Source: an uncultured Clostridium sp. (GTDB lineage: Bacteria; Bacillota; Clostridia; Lachnospirales; Lachnospiraceae). Taken from it: a DNA stretch of 14,109 nucleotides. The stretch lies in NCBI GenBank assembly GCA_905192625.1, contig CAJJLI010000013.1, positions 1 through 14,109 on the forward strand. Direction: 5' to 3'. The notes under the pieces were generated by a model that saw nothing but the letters and a program-made list of their open reading frames with translations, made no database searches and was not told the origin of the DNA. The first letter of the stretch is position 1; every line of letters begins with the position of its first letter. The position numbers and the translations under genes were made by a program. This document shows, one piece after another, positions 1-7,911 of the stretch.

Positions 1-1667
1 ACTCCGTTAACAAAGTATTTTTGGCGGATATAACAAAGGGCAAGATCCAAGCTGCGGCGAACGTGAATGAACTACTATATTCCATGGAGTTATCCGAACT
101 CATGACGGTATATGTAGTTTTAGAAAATGCTAATTTGGCGGAGACAACTACAATAAGTAAAGCAGCGTCCAATGTAACAGGTAGTAATGTTGTTAAATTT
201 GGATTTAAAGAAGGGGATAAGATTATTATAAAAGACCTTCTAGGTTGCTATTTACTCACCAGAAGCGATGATGCAAGAGTAGCGCTGGTTGAGTATGTTT
301 CTAAGACGGAAGCAGATTTTGTTAAGTTAATGAATGAAGCTACAAAACGATTGGGACTTATGTATACGAATTATATAACATCGGATGGAACATATGATGA
401 AAATCAGTATACCTTAGTTCATGATTTATACTTATTAATGTATGAGCTTTTACAAGATAATTGGTTTATTGACACAATGGGAAAAGACACATTAAATATT
501 AATTATACTAGGGTTGACGGTACCATTGTAAATAAGACATGTGAAAATAGAAATTTTTCGGAGTTTGAGAAAGTAATAGCTCCGCCTTCATATACAACCA
601 TTGCCCAGTTTTCAAGTAGAAACGAAAATGTTGGTGAAAATCAAATAGTAGTATTTAAAGATGAAAAAAATAGTTATTACTTATCCGTGCTATCACAGGC
701 AAAGACAGAGAAAAGTATTAGTAAGGAATCTGCTAGGTTATTGCGTGAGTTTATTGGAGAGGCATATAAGGATGTGATAACAAGTGCAACTCCAACGCCG
801 ACTCCAAGCCCAACATCAACGCCGATGCCAACCCCGACAGCAATACCACTTGGTATTCCTACAAGTAGTAATAACGCAAGGTATCAATACATAATGGGAA
901 CAAATTATAAAGCATATACAATGAGTAATCCTCCAAAGGGATACACATCTGCAAAAGAAGCGTCAAGTCAGATGAAAACAATTACAGTGCCTGTTTGGAA
1001 TATGACAAGTACTGGTGGGAGAAAGTCATCCACGATGAAACTCACGGTGCATAAAAAGCTTGCGGACAATGTGATGAAAATTTTTAAAGAAATCTATGCT
1101 CTAGATATTAAGTTCCCAATTAAAAAATTAGTTGGCTATCAGTATCGAAAAATAGGGGGTGTTGGTCTAAGTAATACAACACTTATGTCAATACATTCAT
1201 TTGGTGCTGCGATTGATATTAATCCAGGTGATTATGACAATGATTATTTTTTAGGGAAGGGAAATGATTTAAGAGATAAATCAAATCCGTATTGTATACC
1301 GGACGAAGTGATTAAAATATTCGAAAAAAACGGCTGGTTTTGGGGCGGAAATTTTATCATATGTTCTGACACAATGCATTTTCAATATTTATGTTTAGAC
1401 TTTTTAAGCTATCAGGGAAACAGTCCATTTCGTGAATTGAAGTTGAAAAATAATAGCTTAATGGAAGGCAAAGATATAAAAAACCTCCAGCAACGTTTAA
1501 AAGAACTAGGGTTTTCTGTTACAATTAATGGTGTGTATGATAAGGCTACGGAAAGTGTTATCAAAAAAGCTCAAAAGCAGTATGGACTTAAGGTTACAGG
1601 TGTTGTAGACTATAAAACGTGGGAAGCTATCATCAATTTAACTCATTATATGTCCTATGTTTTTTAG
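1..1667 (+). CDS. Cell-wall peptidase: inactive S11 (PBP-like) domain + M15 metallopeptidase + peptidoglycan-binding domain (5' end outside window)
   Basis: The frame is open to the left edge, so signal peptide and true start lie upstream; numbering here counts from TTG at 21. Residues ~1-250 follow the D-Ala-D-Ala carboxypeptidase (S11) fold by eye: ELMTVYVVLENA matches the stretch after the family's active site, and the DDARVAL region matches the SxN region. The catalytic residues are gone: S-x-x-K reads E23-L-S-E26, S-x-N reads R81-S-D83, and no KTG is found. Residues ~254-285 are a Thr/Pro linker. The M15 VanY/CwlK-type domain follows, with H392-x6-D399 and D450-T-M-H453 giving the usual zinc ligands H392, D399, H453 and acidic D450. 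Residues ~481-540 are a PG_binding_1 domain (LQQRLKELGF). Likely an exported muropeptide hydrolase trimming peptide stems; D,D-carboxypeptidase versus L-Ala-D-Glu endopeptidase cannot be told here. The domain order is secure; inactivity of the first domain is inference from motif loss. Confidence 0.85.
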   Translation, partial: SVNKVFLADITKGKIQAAANVNELLYSMELSELMTVYVVLENANLAETTTISKAASNVTGSNVVKFGFKEGDKIIIKDLLGCYLLTRSDDARVALVEYVSKTEADFVKLMNEATKRLGLMYTNYITSDGTYDENQYTLVHDLYLLMYELLQDNWFIDTMGKDTLNINYTRVDGTIVNKTCENRNFSEFEKVIAPPSYTTIAQFSSRNENVGENQIVVFKDEKNSYYLSVLSQAKTEKSISKESARLLREFIGEAYKDVITSATPTPTPSPTSTPMPTPTAIPLGIPTSSNNARYQYIMGTNYKAYTMSNPPKGYTSAKEASSQMKTITVPVWNMTSTGGRKSSTMKLTVHKKLADNVMKIFKEIYALDIKFPIKKLVGYQYRKIGGVGLSNTTLMSIHSFGAAIDINPGDYDNDYFLGKGNDLRDKSNPYCIPDEVIKIFEKNGWFWGGNFIICSDTMHFQYLCLDFLSYQGNSPFRELKLKNNSLMEGKDIKNLQQRLKELGFSVTINGVYDKATESVIKKAQKQYGLKVTGVVDYKTWEAIINLTHYMSYVF

Positions 1668-1727
1668 TCCATGTTACAGAAGGGAGGTTGTCTAGACAAG
1701 TAAGTAGTATTTGTTTAGTACAATAGG

Positions 1728-2216
1728 ATGGAACGAAGAGATAAAATTAATTATTATTTAGACATTGCTGAAACAGTTTCAAAACGAAGTACCTGTTTAA
1801 GAAGGATTTATGGAGCCGTAATTGTAAATAACGATGAGATAATAGCAACGGGATATGTAGGTGCACCAAGAGGACGTAAAAATTGCAGTGATTTAGGATA
1901 TTGCATAAGAACAAAACTTGAGATTCCAAGGGGCGAACGTTATGAGTTATGTCGAAGTGTGCATGCAGAAGCCAATGCAATTATAAGTGCACCCAGAGAG
2001 AAGATGCTTGGATCCAGCATTTACTTGGTTGGACTTGAAGTATCGACATCGGATTATATAAAGAATGCAAATAGTTGTTCTATGTGTAAAAGAATGATAA
2101 TTAATGCTGGCATTGAAGAAGTAATCATTCGCGATACGGCAGACAATTACCGTGTTATTAAAGTGGAACAATGGGTTTACGAGGATGAATCATTAGAAGG
2201 AATTAAAGGATATTAA
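1728..2216 (+). CDS. Deoxycytidylate (dCMP) deaminase family protein
   Basis: Zinc-dependent cytosolic deaminase that would convert dCMP to dUMP for dTTP synthesis. The 162-residue protein has the family layout: RSTC-L-RR at ~20-26, AVIV and TGYVGAPRG at 30-49, the catalytic HAEANAI with zinc ligand H79 and proton shuttle E81, and the second zinc motif C117-S-M-C120 followed by KRMIINAG. The usual Pro before the first Cys is Ser here. The length is normal for ComEB/dCMP deaminases, so a late-competence role is possible but not indicated. ATG 1728 is effectively forced: an in-frame TAG lies at 1716-1718 and the next Met is residue 93. No good Shine-Dalgarno sits at normal distance; AGGGAGG at 1681-1687 is 40 bases away. 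The gene lies 60 bases after the peptidase gene and ends in its own terminator. Confidence 0.88.
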   Translation: MERRDKINYYLDIAETVSKRSTCLRRIYGAVIVNNDEIIATGYVGAPRGRKNCSDLGYCIRTKLEIPRGERYELCRSVHAEANAIISAPREKMLGSSIYLVGLEVSTSDYIKNANSCSMCKRMIINAGIEEVIIRDTADNYRVIKVEQWVYEDESLEGIKGY

Positions 2217-2225
2217 TATGATAGG

Positions 2226-2273
2226 AAGACGTTGGGATAAGCGAAATTAGGGGCTTAATTCAACGTCTTTTTT
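2226..2273 (+). terminator. Rho-independent terminator of the deaminase gene
   Basis: Perfect 9-bp inverted repeat AAGACGTTG (2226-2234) / CAACGTCTT (2261-2269) running into six T (2268-2273). The 26-base loop contains a smaller AAGC/GCTT pairing that would extend the stem. It begins 9 bases after the deaminase stop codon. Confidence 0.8.
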
Positions 2274-2318
2274 ATAATAGAGAATAGAAGAATTAAAGCA
2301 AAAAACTATTTTAACTCA

Positions 2319-2354
2319 ATAAAAAAACCCATAAAAAAACCCATAAAAAAACCC
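2319..2354. repeat. Short tandem repeat, 12 bp x 3
   Basis: Three identical head-to-tail copies of ATAAAAAAACCC at 2319-2330, 2331-2342 and 2343-2354, followed by a further AT. It is intergenic between the deaminase terminator and the MCP promoter. A7 runs make it a natural slippage site. Nothing identifies a binding protein. Confidence 0.95.
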
Positions 2355-2431
2355 ATTATATTATCGTAGAGCTTATTGTTGAGAGCAAGATTTATCGATT
2401 TTTAGTAAATATAATAAAATAATGTCATATT

Positions 2432-2460
2432 TTGATAGAAAGTATTGAAAAATTTAGAAA
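2432..2460 (+). promoter_or_regulatory. Candidate sigma-A promoter for the MCP gene
   Basis: TTGATA (2432-2437, 5/6 of TTGACA), 17-base spacer, TAGAAA (2455-2460, 4/6 of TATAAT). It would start transcription near 2467, giving a leader of about 145 bases. No sigma-D (TAAA...GCCGATAA) motility promoter was seen. Confidence 0.4.
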
Positions 2461-2517
2461 ATAAGGTTAAGATTGACTTACAATAAGGAAAAGTAAAGAT
2501 TAATAAAAGGAGGAAAA

Positions 2518-2568
2518 GTGCTCTTAAAATGCAGTGGATTGATCTATTTGGGTGTAGGAGGCATCTAA
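2518..2568 (+). CDS. Possible 16-codon leader peptide (speculative)
   Basis: GTG at 2518 follows a perfect AGGAGG (2508-2513) at a short 4-base spacing, and the frame closes at TAA 2566-2568 after 16 codons. The peptide reads mostly hydrophobic residues and resembles no known family. A second ORF, ATG 2529 to TGA 2613-2615 (28 codons), overlaps the MCP start codon as ATGA, a coupling-type junction, but its distance from the AGGAGG (15 bases) is poor. Either could be chance. Confidence 0.25.
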   Translation: MLLKCSGLIYLGVGGI

Positions 2569-2611
2569 ATATATCTGTTGTTTCAGTAAAGATGAATTAT
2601 ATGGGGGTACG

Positions 2612-4873
2612 ATGATGAGTTCTAATGATAATAAAACACAACAGAATCTACAAAAGGATTTGAAGACGGATTATAAAAAAATGAAAAAAACTTTAAAAGA
2701 AAGACTAAAAAGTATCGTGAAAACGAAGGATGAAAAAAAGAAAGAAGTTAAAAATGAGTTAAAACAATCAAAAAAAGAGCTTGAAACATTGTCAAATAAC
2801 CGTAAGCAGATGAGTATTTTCAAAAAGCTTGTGGGAATACGATTTAAGTTAATTGGTGCTCTATTAGTTCCCATTGCTTTTATCATTGTTTTAGGAATAC
2901 ATGCCTATGACAAGGCATCTGATGCCTTGATTGAGAGTTATAAGGATTCTGCTTATACTTCAGTAAAAACAACAGGTAATTATTTTGATGTTATTATGAA
3001 TTCAGTAGAGCTTCGTTTAACACAATTAAAAAGCCATGATGGTATCTTAAAATATTACTCCGGAGCTTACAAAGACGACGAAGTTGAAGATATGCTTGCA
3101 TATAACGATATTAAAAAATATATCGAAACAACGGCTTATGCGGATAAATTAATAACAAACCTTGCATTCATTGGTAATTATGGTAAGCCAATTATTACAA
3201 CATCAACTTTAAGTATGTCTGGTAAAGAATATGTATCAGAATATGAAAAGACTGAAGAAGGTGCAATGATCAAAGGTTTAAATGGGCGCTTTGTATGGAC
3301 AGGCAGACATGCATTTTTTGATGAGAAAAAGACATTATTAACTGGACAAATTGATCGACCATATGCGATTTCAATAACTTCTGGATATTTTGGAACGAAA
3401 TTTAATTTTTTAGGGTATGTGATTGCCGACTTAAATTATGATGAAGTTATCGGAGAGCTTAAGAATCTTGAATTAGGGGATAATAGTGTTTACGCCGTAA
3501 TCACTGGAGACGGCTATGAATTAAACACGAAGGAAGATGGAAGTACATATATAGCAAATAGTGATTTTTATAGAGATATAATCGCTAGCGGTGAGAAAAG
3601 TGGATTAAAAGATGTAAGTATTGATGGACAAAAGTACTTGTTTATATATTCTTCAATAGGTGAGCATGACTTAACTGTGAGCGGATTGGTTCCATATTCT
3701 TTTCTTACTTCAAAAGCGGACTCTATCATGGTTTCTACGATTATTATCGTTGTGATTGCTATTTTATGTAGCATAATAATTGCTACAATTTTGTCTACAA
3801 GCATTGGTAGAATCATTCTTAGGATTACAACAAACTTGAAAAAGGCAGCAGATGGAGATCTAACAGTAAATATTAAATGTTCAAGACATGATGAGTTTGG
3901 AACCTTAACAGAAAGTGCAAATCACATGGTCCAGAACATGAAGGGATTAATTGTTAAGACCTTGGATGTAAAGGATTCTATGAATGATTCCACGGTACAA
4001 GTAATGTCGATTGCAGAAGAACTTATGGTTGCAACGAAAAATATTTCAGCATCCATAGAAGAGATTCGTAGAGGGATTGTTCAGCAGGCAGAGGACTCAG
4101 AACAGTGCTTAAAGACATCTGATGAACTTTCTAAAAAGGTATCGGTAGTATCGGAAAATACCGAGGCAATTGGAGGAATTGCAGATTCTTCAAAATTAAT
4201 CGTACATGACGGGATTGTTTCCATTAACGTATTGAATGATAAAGCAATGGAAACGACGAACATCACGAACACAATTATTACAGACATTAGCCAATTGGCA
4301 ATTGAGTCAAGTTCGATTGGAAAGATAATCAATGTTATTAATGAAATTGCGGAACAGACCAACTTATTATCTTTAAATGCATCCATTGAGGCAGCTAGAG
4401 CTGGGGATGCAGGACGAGGTTTTGCGGTTGTTGCTGATGAGATTAGAAAATTAGCGGAGCAATCGGTAAAAGCTTCTTCCGAAATTGCAAACATAATTGA
4501 TTCGATACAAGTAAAGACAGCGAAAACGGTGGAGACTGCGAAGCAATCTGAGAGTATTGTTTCCTCACAAACAGCTGCCCTTGAGAAAACAATAACAATT
4601 TTTAATCAAATCAATAGTTCAGTAGAAGACATGGTGAATCGTTTGAGTATAATTGCTGGAGGTATTCACGATATTGGAGAGGCTGAGGCACAAACACTTA
4701 GTTCAATTGAGAGTATTTCAGCGGTATCTGAGGAAACAGCTGCTTCTTCAGAGGAAGTAGAAAATGCAGCAACAAGGCAGGTAAATGCAGTGGAACGATT
4801 AAATAAAGCGACTACTGTTATGAATGAAAAAGCAAAAGATTTGGATGCTGCATTAAGTATATTTAAGATATAA
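2612..4873 (+). CDS. Methyl-accepting chemotaxis protein with extracellular Cache-type sensor and long charged N-terminal tail
   Basis: Membrane chemoreceptor of 753 residues that would signal to CheA/CheW. Residues 1-70 are a Lys/Glu-rich, probably helical cytoplasmic extension not found in the standard receptor plan. TM1 is at ~77-97. A ~270-residue extracellular region (98-370) looks like a double-Cache domain (inference from length and strand/helix style). TM2 is at ~372-395, HAMP at ~396-448, and the signalling helical hairpin runs to the end. The hairpin tip is textbook, with [21 protein letters not shown] starting near residue 578. No CheR-docking pentapeptide is present; the protein ends SIFKI. 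The start could be ATG 2612 or 2615; GGGGG at 2603-2607 fits 2615 slightly better (7 bases). The ligand cannot be read from the sequence. It is monocistronic, with a strong terminator immediately downstream. Confidence 0.93.
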   Translation: MMSSNDNKTQQNLQKDLKTDYKKMKKTLKERLKSIVKTKDEKKKEVKNELKQSKKELETLSNNRKQMSIFKKLVGIRFKLIGALLVPIAFIIVLGIHAYDKASDALIESYKDSAYTSVKTTGNYFDVIMNSVELRLTQLKSHDGILKYYSGAYKDDEVEDMLAYNDIKKYIETTAYADKLITNLAFIGNYGKPIITTSTLSMSGKEYVSEYEKTEEGAMIKGLNGRFVWTGRHAFFDEKKTLLTGQIDRPYAISITSGYFGTKFNFLGYVIADLNYDEVIGELKNLELGDNSVYAVITGDGYELNTKEDGSTYIANSDFYRDIIASGEKSGLKDVSIDGQKYLFIYSSIGEHDLTVSGLVPYSFLTSKADSIMVSTIIIVVIAILCSIIIATILSTSIGRIILRITTNLKKAADGDLTVNIKCSRHDEFGTLTESANHMVQNMKGLIVKTLDVKDSMNDSTVQVMSIAEELMVATKNISASIEEIRRGIVQQAEDSEQCLKTSDELSKKVSVVSENTEAIGGIADSSKLIVHDGIVSINVLNDKAMETTNITNTIITDISQLAIESSSIGKIINVINEIAEQTNLLSLNASIEAARAGDAGRGFAVVADEIRKLAEQSVKASSEIANIIDSIQVKTAKTVETAKQSESIVSSQTAALEKTITIFNQINSSVEDMVNRLSIIAGGIHDIGEAEAQTLSSIESISAVSEETAASSEEVENAATRQVNAVERLNKATTVMNEKAKDLDAALSIFKI

Positions 4874-4887
4874 TTCTATAAGCAGAA

Positions 4888-4915
4888 AAAAAAGGACCGA
4901 TGTCGGTCCTTTTTT
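4888..4915. terminator. Bidirectional terminator between the MCP and MATE genes
   Basis: AAAAAAGGACCGA (4888-4900) pairs perfectly with TCGGTCCTTTTTT (4903-4915). The stem is GC-rich at the top and has A and T tracts on both sides, so it can stop transcripts from either strand. It lies 14 bases after the MCP stop and 26 bases after the end of the convergent MATE gene. Confidence 0.92.
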
Positions 4916-4941
4916 CTATTCTGGAAATAGCATTCATATAC

Positions 4942-6339
4942 TTATTTTACTGAAAGTGGTGCAATGTTTTTCTTGTATACCTTTTTAAGATATAGAAAAC
5001 ATAAGACAACGGCAACGGCTTCCGCGATTGGAAAGGCAATCCATACTGCATGTATACCAAATAGTTCCGCTAGGATAAATGCTACTGGTAAGATGATTAA
5101 GAGTTGTCTTGCTATGGAAATTATCATACTGATGAAACCATGTCCCAATGCTTGGAATAAAGAAATGATAACTATATTAAAACCTGCAAATAAGAAGCTC
5201 AAGCTTATTACGCGAAGGGCAGGAATACCTAGTTCAAGCATCTCTTTTGAGTCGTTAAAAATTTTAAGTAAGTGATCAGGGATAACCTGGAATGCAATCA
5301 GACCTAACAACATAAAAGAAACAACCAATTGCAATGCGAATTTAAAAACAGACATAATTCGTTTTGGTTTTCGAGCTCCGTAGTTGTAAGCAACGATAGG
5401 AACAAAACCGTTACACAAACCAAAGATTGGCATGAAAACAAAGCTCTGAAGTTTGAAGTATATACCGAAAACATTAACAGCAGTCACTGAGAATTTCATT
5501 AAAATTCCATTCATTCCAAATGTCATAATCGACGATATGGATTGCATGATAATGGATGGAAGCCCTACTGCATAGATATTTTTTAGTGTAGGAAAGTGAG
5601 GACGAAGGTATCTTATTCCAATTTTTAATTCTTTGTTTCTATATACATTAAAATAAATGGATAAAATCATGGCGATGATCTGACCAATAACAGTTGCAAT
5701 GGCAGCGCCTGCTACTCCCATTTTAGGAAAACCTAGTAGGCCAAAGATAAAAATAGGATCTAATATAATGTTGATAATAGCCCCAGTTCCTTGTGTTATT
5801 AGTGTATAAAATGTTTTACCAGTAGCTTGTAACAATCGTTCCATTATTATTTCAATAAAAATACCAAAAGAGAAAATTGTACAAATACTTAGATAAGTGG
5901 TACCGTATTCAATAATCTGCATCGAATTTATTGGATCATTTAAAAGGTCTTGTGCTGAGAATTGTGACTTAAAGAAAGCGTTAGAAAAAAACATACCAAA
6001 GATAGCAAAGGCGATTGCGCTTAATATGGCCAATAATATTCCGTTGTTTGCCGCAAGGTTAACCTCTTTCATCTTTTTCTCGCCAAGACTTCTAGATAAT
6101 AATGCGTTAATACCCACTCCTGTACCAGTTGCAACTGCGATCATTAGATTTTGTATTGGAAATGCAAGGGTAACAGCAGTTAATGCATTGGAACTGAATT
6201 TTCCAACAAAAGCACTATCGACGATGTTGTAAAGAGCCTGTACTAGCATAGCGATTATCATAGGAAGGGACATGGTGATGAGTAAACGTTTGATTGGCAT
6301 TACACCCATTTTATTTTCGGTCATAGTTTGCTCAGGCAT
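4942..6339 (-). CDS. MATE family multidrug/metabolite efflux transporter
   Basis: A 465-residue, roughly 12-helix inner-membrane antiporter that would export drugs or metabolites in exchange for Na+ or H+. Two MatE repeats are visible. The first begins near residue 16 with the family signature PMIIAMLVQALYNIVDSAFVG, then VTLAFPIQNLMIAVATG and GINALLSRSLGEKK. The second begins near residue ~250 with AVGLPSIIMQ and includes GLCNGFVPIVAYNYGARK. The length is typical of MepA/NorM-like members; the substrate is not predictable. The start at 6339 has AGGAGG (6350-6345 on the minus strand) five bases upstream. A near-consensus promoter lies upstream, and a shared terminator lies downstream. No TetR/MarR-type regulator is adjacent. 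Confidence 0.93.
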   Translation of the reverse strand: MPEQTMTENKMGVMPIKRLLITMSLPMIIAMLVQALYNIVDSAFVGKFSSNALTAVTLAFPIQNLMIAVATGTGVGINALLSRSLGEKKMKEVNLAANNGILLAILSAIAFAIFGMFFSNAFFKSQFSAQDLLNDPINSMQIIEYGTTYLSICTIFSFGIFIEIIMERLLQATGKTFYTLITQGTGAIINIILDPIFIFGLLGFPKMGVAGAAIATVIGQIIAMILSIYFNVYRNKELKIGIRYLRPHFPTLKNIYAVGLPSIIMQSISSIMTFGMNGILMKFSVTAVNVFGIYFKLQSFVFMPIFGLCNGFVPIVAYNYGARKPKRIMSVFKFALQLVVSFMLLGLIAFQVIPDHLLKIFNDSKEMLELGIPALRVISLSFLFAGFNIVIISLFQALGHGFISMIISIARQLLIILPVAFILAELFGIHAVWIAFPIAEAVAVVLCFLYLKKVYKKNIAPLSVK

Positions 6340-6421
6340 AAAGGCCTCCTTTTATAATTTATAGTTTATTGTGTACTAGAAAATGGTTTTTATTGATACA
6401 TTATCTATACAGGACTTATGT

Positions 6422-6450
6422 ATTGTAATAAAGTACGATTATATTGTCAA
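6422..6450 (-). promoter_or_regulatory. Sigma-A promoter of the MATE gene
   Basis: On the minus strand: perfect TTGACA (6450-6445), 17-base spacer, TACAAT (6427-6422, 5/6). It predicts a start near 6415 and a leader of about 75 bases. Its -35 hexamer shares bases 6445-6449 with the -35 hexamer of the divergent GH105 promoter. Confidence 0.65.
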
Positions 6451-6473
6451 TATCAAGCGTATTATGGTATAAT
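6444..6473 (+). promoter_or_regulatory. Sigma-A promoter of the GH105 gene
   Basis: TTGTCA (6444-6449, 5/6), 18-base spacer, perfect TATAAT (6468-6473). Predicted start is near 6480, with a leader of about 70 bases ending in AGGAGG (6537-6542) eight bases before ATG 6551. It overlaps the divergent MATE promoter at the -35 box. Confidence 0.7.
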
Positions 6474-6550
6474 AAAACAATGTCGGCTATGACTGTCAAA
6501 ACAACGAACTAAGTTACAAGGTAAGAGGACTCAACTAGGAGGAAATTAGA

Positions 6551-7678
6551 ATGGACATGATTGTGAAGTATATTGATGAGTTGTTAGAAAAAAGCACGCC
6601 AGAGCGTCCGATGTGGAACATTGAGAAATTAAAGTCTGGAGCGAAATCGGAATGGAACTACATAGATGGATGTATGATCAAAGCAATTCTTGAAATGTAT
6701 TCTATTACGAAAGAAGAAAAGTATTTAGCATTTGCAGATGCATTTATTGATTACCGCGTGAATGAAGATGGAACAATTGCAGGTTATTCAGTTGAAAAAT
6801 ATAATATTGACGATGTCAATGCAGGAAAAACATTATTTGAGCTCTATGACTTAACAGGAAAAGAAAAATATCGCAAGGCGATTGATCTGGTTTACTCTCA
6901 AGTACAAACACAACCAAGAACCAAAGAAGGAAACTTCTGGCATAAAAAAATCTATCCTAATCAAATATGGCTTGATGGACTTTATATGGGACAACCATTT
7001 TATATGGAATATGAAACTCGTTTTAACAATAAGGAAAATTATAAGGACATCTTCAATCAGTTCTTCAATGTTTATGAGTTGTTAAGAGATAAGGAAACAG
7101 GGTTATATTTCCACGCTTATGATTCATCAAGAGAAATGTTTTGGTGTGACAAAGAAACAGGATTATCTAAGAACTTCTGGTTAAGAGCTCTTGGTTGGTA
7201 CACAATGGCACTATTAGATACTTTAGATAAATGCGATCCAGTTGGTTATGAAGAAGAGTATGAAAAATTAAAGAAAATCTTTGCTGAGTTGATGGAATCT
7301 ATGCTTAAATTCCAAGATGAAAGTGGAATGTGGTATCAAGTAGTAAATATGGGCGGTCGTGAGAAAAACTACCTAGAAACAAGTGGTAGTGCGATTATGG
7401 CTTATGCCTTATTAAAAGGTGTTCGTTTAAACTTCTTACCAGAAAGCTATCGTCAGTATGGTGAAAAAGCAATGACTGGTATCTGCGATAGATACTTAAA
7501 TACAGAAGAAGGTAAGATGAGCCTTGGTGGTATTTGCTTAGTGGCAGGACTTGGTGGACCAGACATGAGAGATGGTACTTATGAGTATTATATGTCTGAA
7601 CCAATCGTACAAGATGACGCAAAGGGAGTAGGACCTTTCTTACTTGCATATACAGAATTATTAAGAATCAACAAATAA
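6551..7678 (+). CDS. Unsaturated rhamnogalacturonyl hydrolase, glycoside hydrolase family 105 (YteR/YesR-like)
   Basis: Cytoplasmic enzyme of 375 residues (no signal peptide) that would hydrate the C4-C5 double bond of unsaturated galacturonyl-rhamnose oligosaccharides made by pectin lyases, releasing the unsaturated sugar and rhamnose. Family marks: D88 in DDVNAGK and D142 in QIWLDGLYMGQPF match the two catalytic-site aspartates of Bacillus YteR (D88, D143). H131 precedes the second motif. FWLRALGWYTMALLD, ETSGSAIMAYAL and GVGPFLLAYTEL are the expected (alpha/alpha)6-barrel signatures. Length is normal. It stands alone: no polysaccharide lyase, ABC sugar importer or AraC regulator is adjacent in the window, so the substrate must be imported by proteins encoded elsewhere. 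AGGAGG sits eight bases before ATG. No clear terminator follows. Confidence 0.92.
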   Translation: MDMIVKYIDELLEKSTPERPMWNIEKLKSGAKSEWNYIDGCMIKAILEMYSITKEEKYLAFADAFIDYRVNEDGTIAGYSVEKYNIDDVNAGKTLFELYDLTGKEKYRKAIDLVYSQVQTQPRTKEGNFWHKKIYPNQIWLDGLYMGQPFYMEYETRFNNKENYKDIFNQFFNVYELLRDKETGLYFHAYDSSREMFWCDKETGLSKNFWLRALGWYTMALLDTLDKCDPVGYEEEYEKLKKIFAELMESMLKFQDESGMWYQVVNMGGREKNYLETSGSAIMAYALLKGVRLNFLPESYRQYGEKAMTGICDRYLNTEEGKMSLGGICLVAGLGGPDMRDGTYEYYMSEPIVQDDAKGVGPFLLAYTELLRINK

Positions 7679-7759
7679 ATTAAGAGTAGCACATGACCAT
7701 AGAATGATTTAATTAACTAGAATATGATGACATAATATTTGTAAAAAAACTGTGAACTT

Positions 7760-7789
7760 TTGAGAAATGCTTTTATTTTGGCTTATTAT
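7760..7789 (+). promoter_or_regulatory. Candidate sigma-A promoter of the lipoprotein PPIase gene
   Basis: TTGAGA (7760-7765, 4/6), 18-base spacer, TATTAT (7784-7789, 5/6). It would leave a leader of about 115 bases. A weaker alternative, TTGTTA at 7829-7834 with TATTAA at 7851-7856, lies closer to the gene. Confidence 0.4.
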
Positions 7790-7911
7790 ATGTTACACTT
7801 GGATATACGTCATAAAAAATTGAAACGTTTGTTACTATAAGCATTTTAAGTATTAAAGATTATAGGTCGAGTGTTTTAAATAACAATTAGTTAAGAGAGG
7901 GATAGTTAATT

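Larger units (their letters stand above)
2217..2611. other. 395-base intergenic region before the chemotaxis receptor gene
   Basis: It holds the deaminase terminator (2226-2273), a 12-bp x3 A-tract tandem repeat (2319-2354), a plausible sigma-A promoter (2432-2460) and a second TTGACT box at 2473-2478 with only a weak -10. Then come two AGGAGG motifs exactly 48 bases apart (2508-2513 and 2556-2561) and two very short ORFs leading into the MCP start. No c-di-GMP or other riboswitch consensus was recognised. Confidence 0.7.

Noticed and set aside
2319..2354. Repeat array as a CRISPR
   Set aside because: Units are 12 bp, head-to-tail and without spacers; no cas genes are nearby.
2440..2611. c-di-GMP (GEMM) riboswitch before the MCP
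   Set aside because: None of the conserved GEMM blocks is present and no matching helices were found.
4081..4494. Antisense 137-codon frame inside the MCP
   Set aside because: It lies opposite the highly conserved signalling domain and has no family resemblance; a shadow frame.
4840..4873. CheR-binding pentapeptide at the MCP C-terminus
   Set aside because: The protein ends SIFKI with no aromatic NWxxF-type motif.
5897..6232. Plus-strand 111-codon frame inside the MATE gene
   Set aside because: Shadow of a clearly recognisable membrane protein on the other strand.
7818..7834. CcpA (cre) operator around AAACGTTT
   Set aside because: The central palindrome fits, but flanking positions miss the cre consensus at several sites in every alignment tried.
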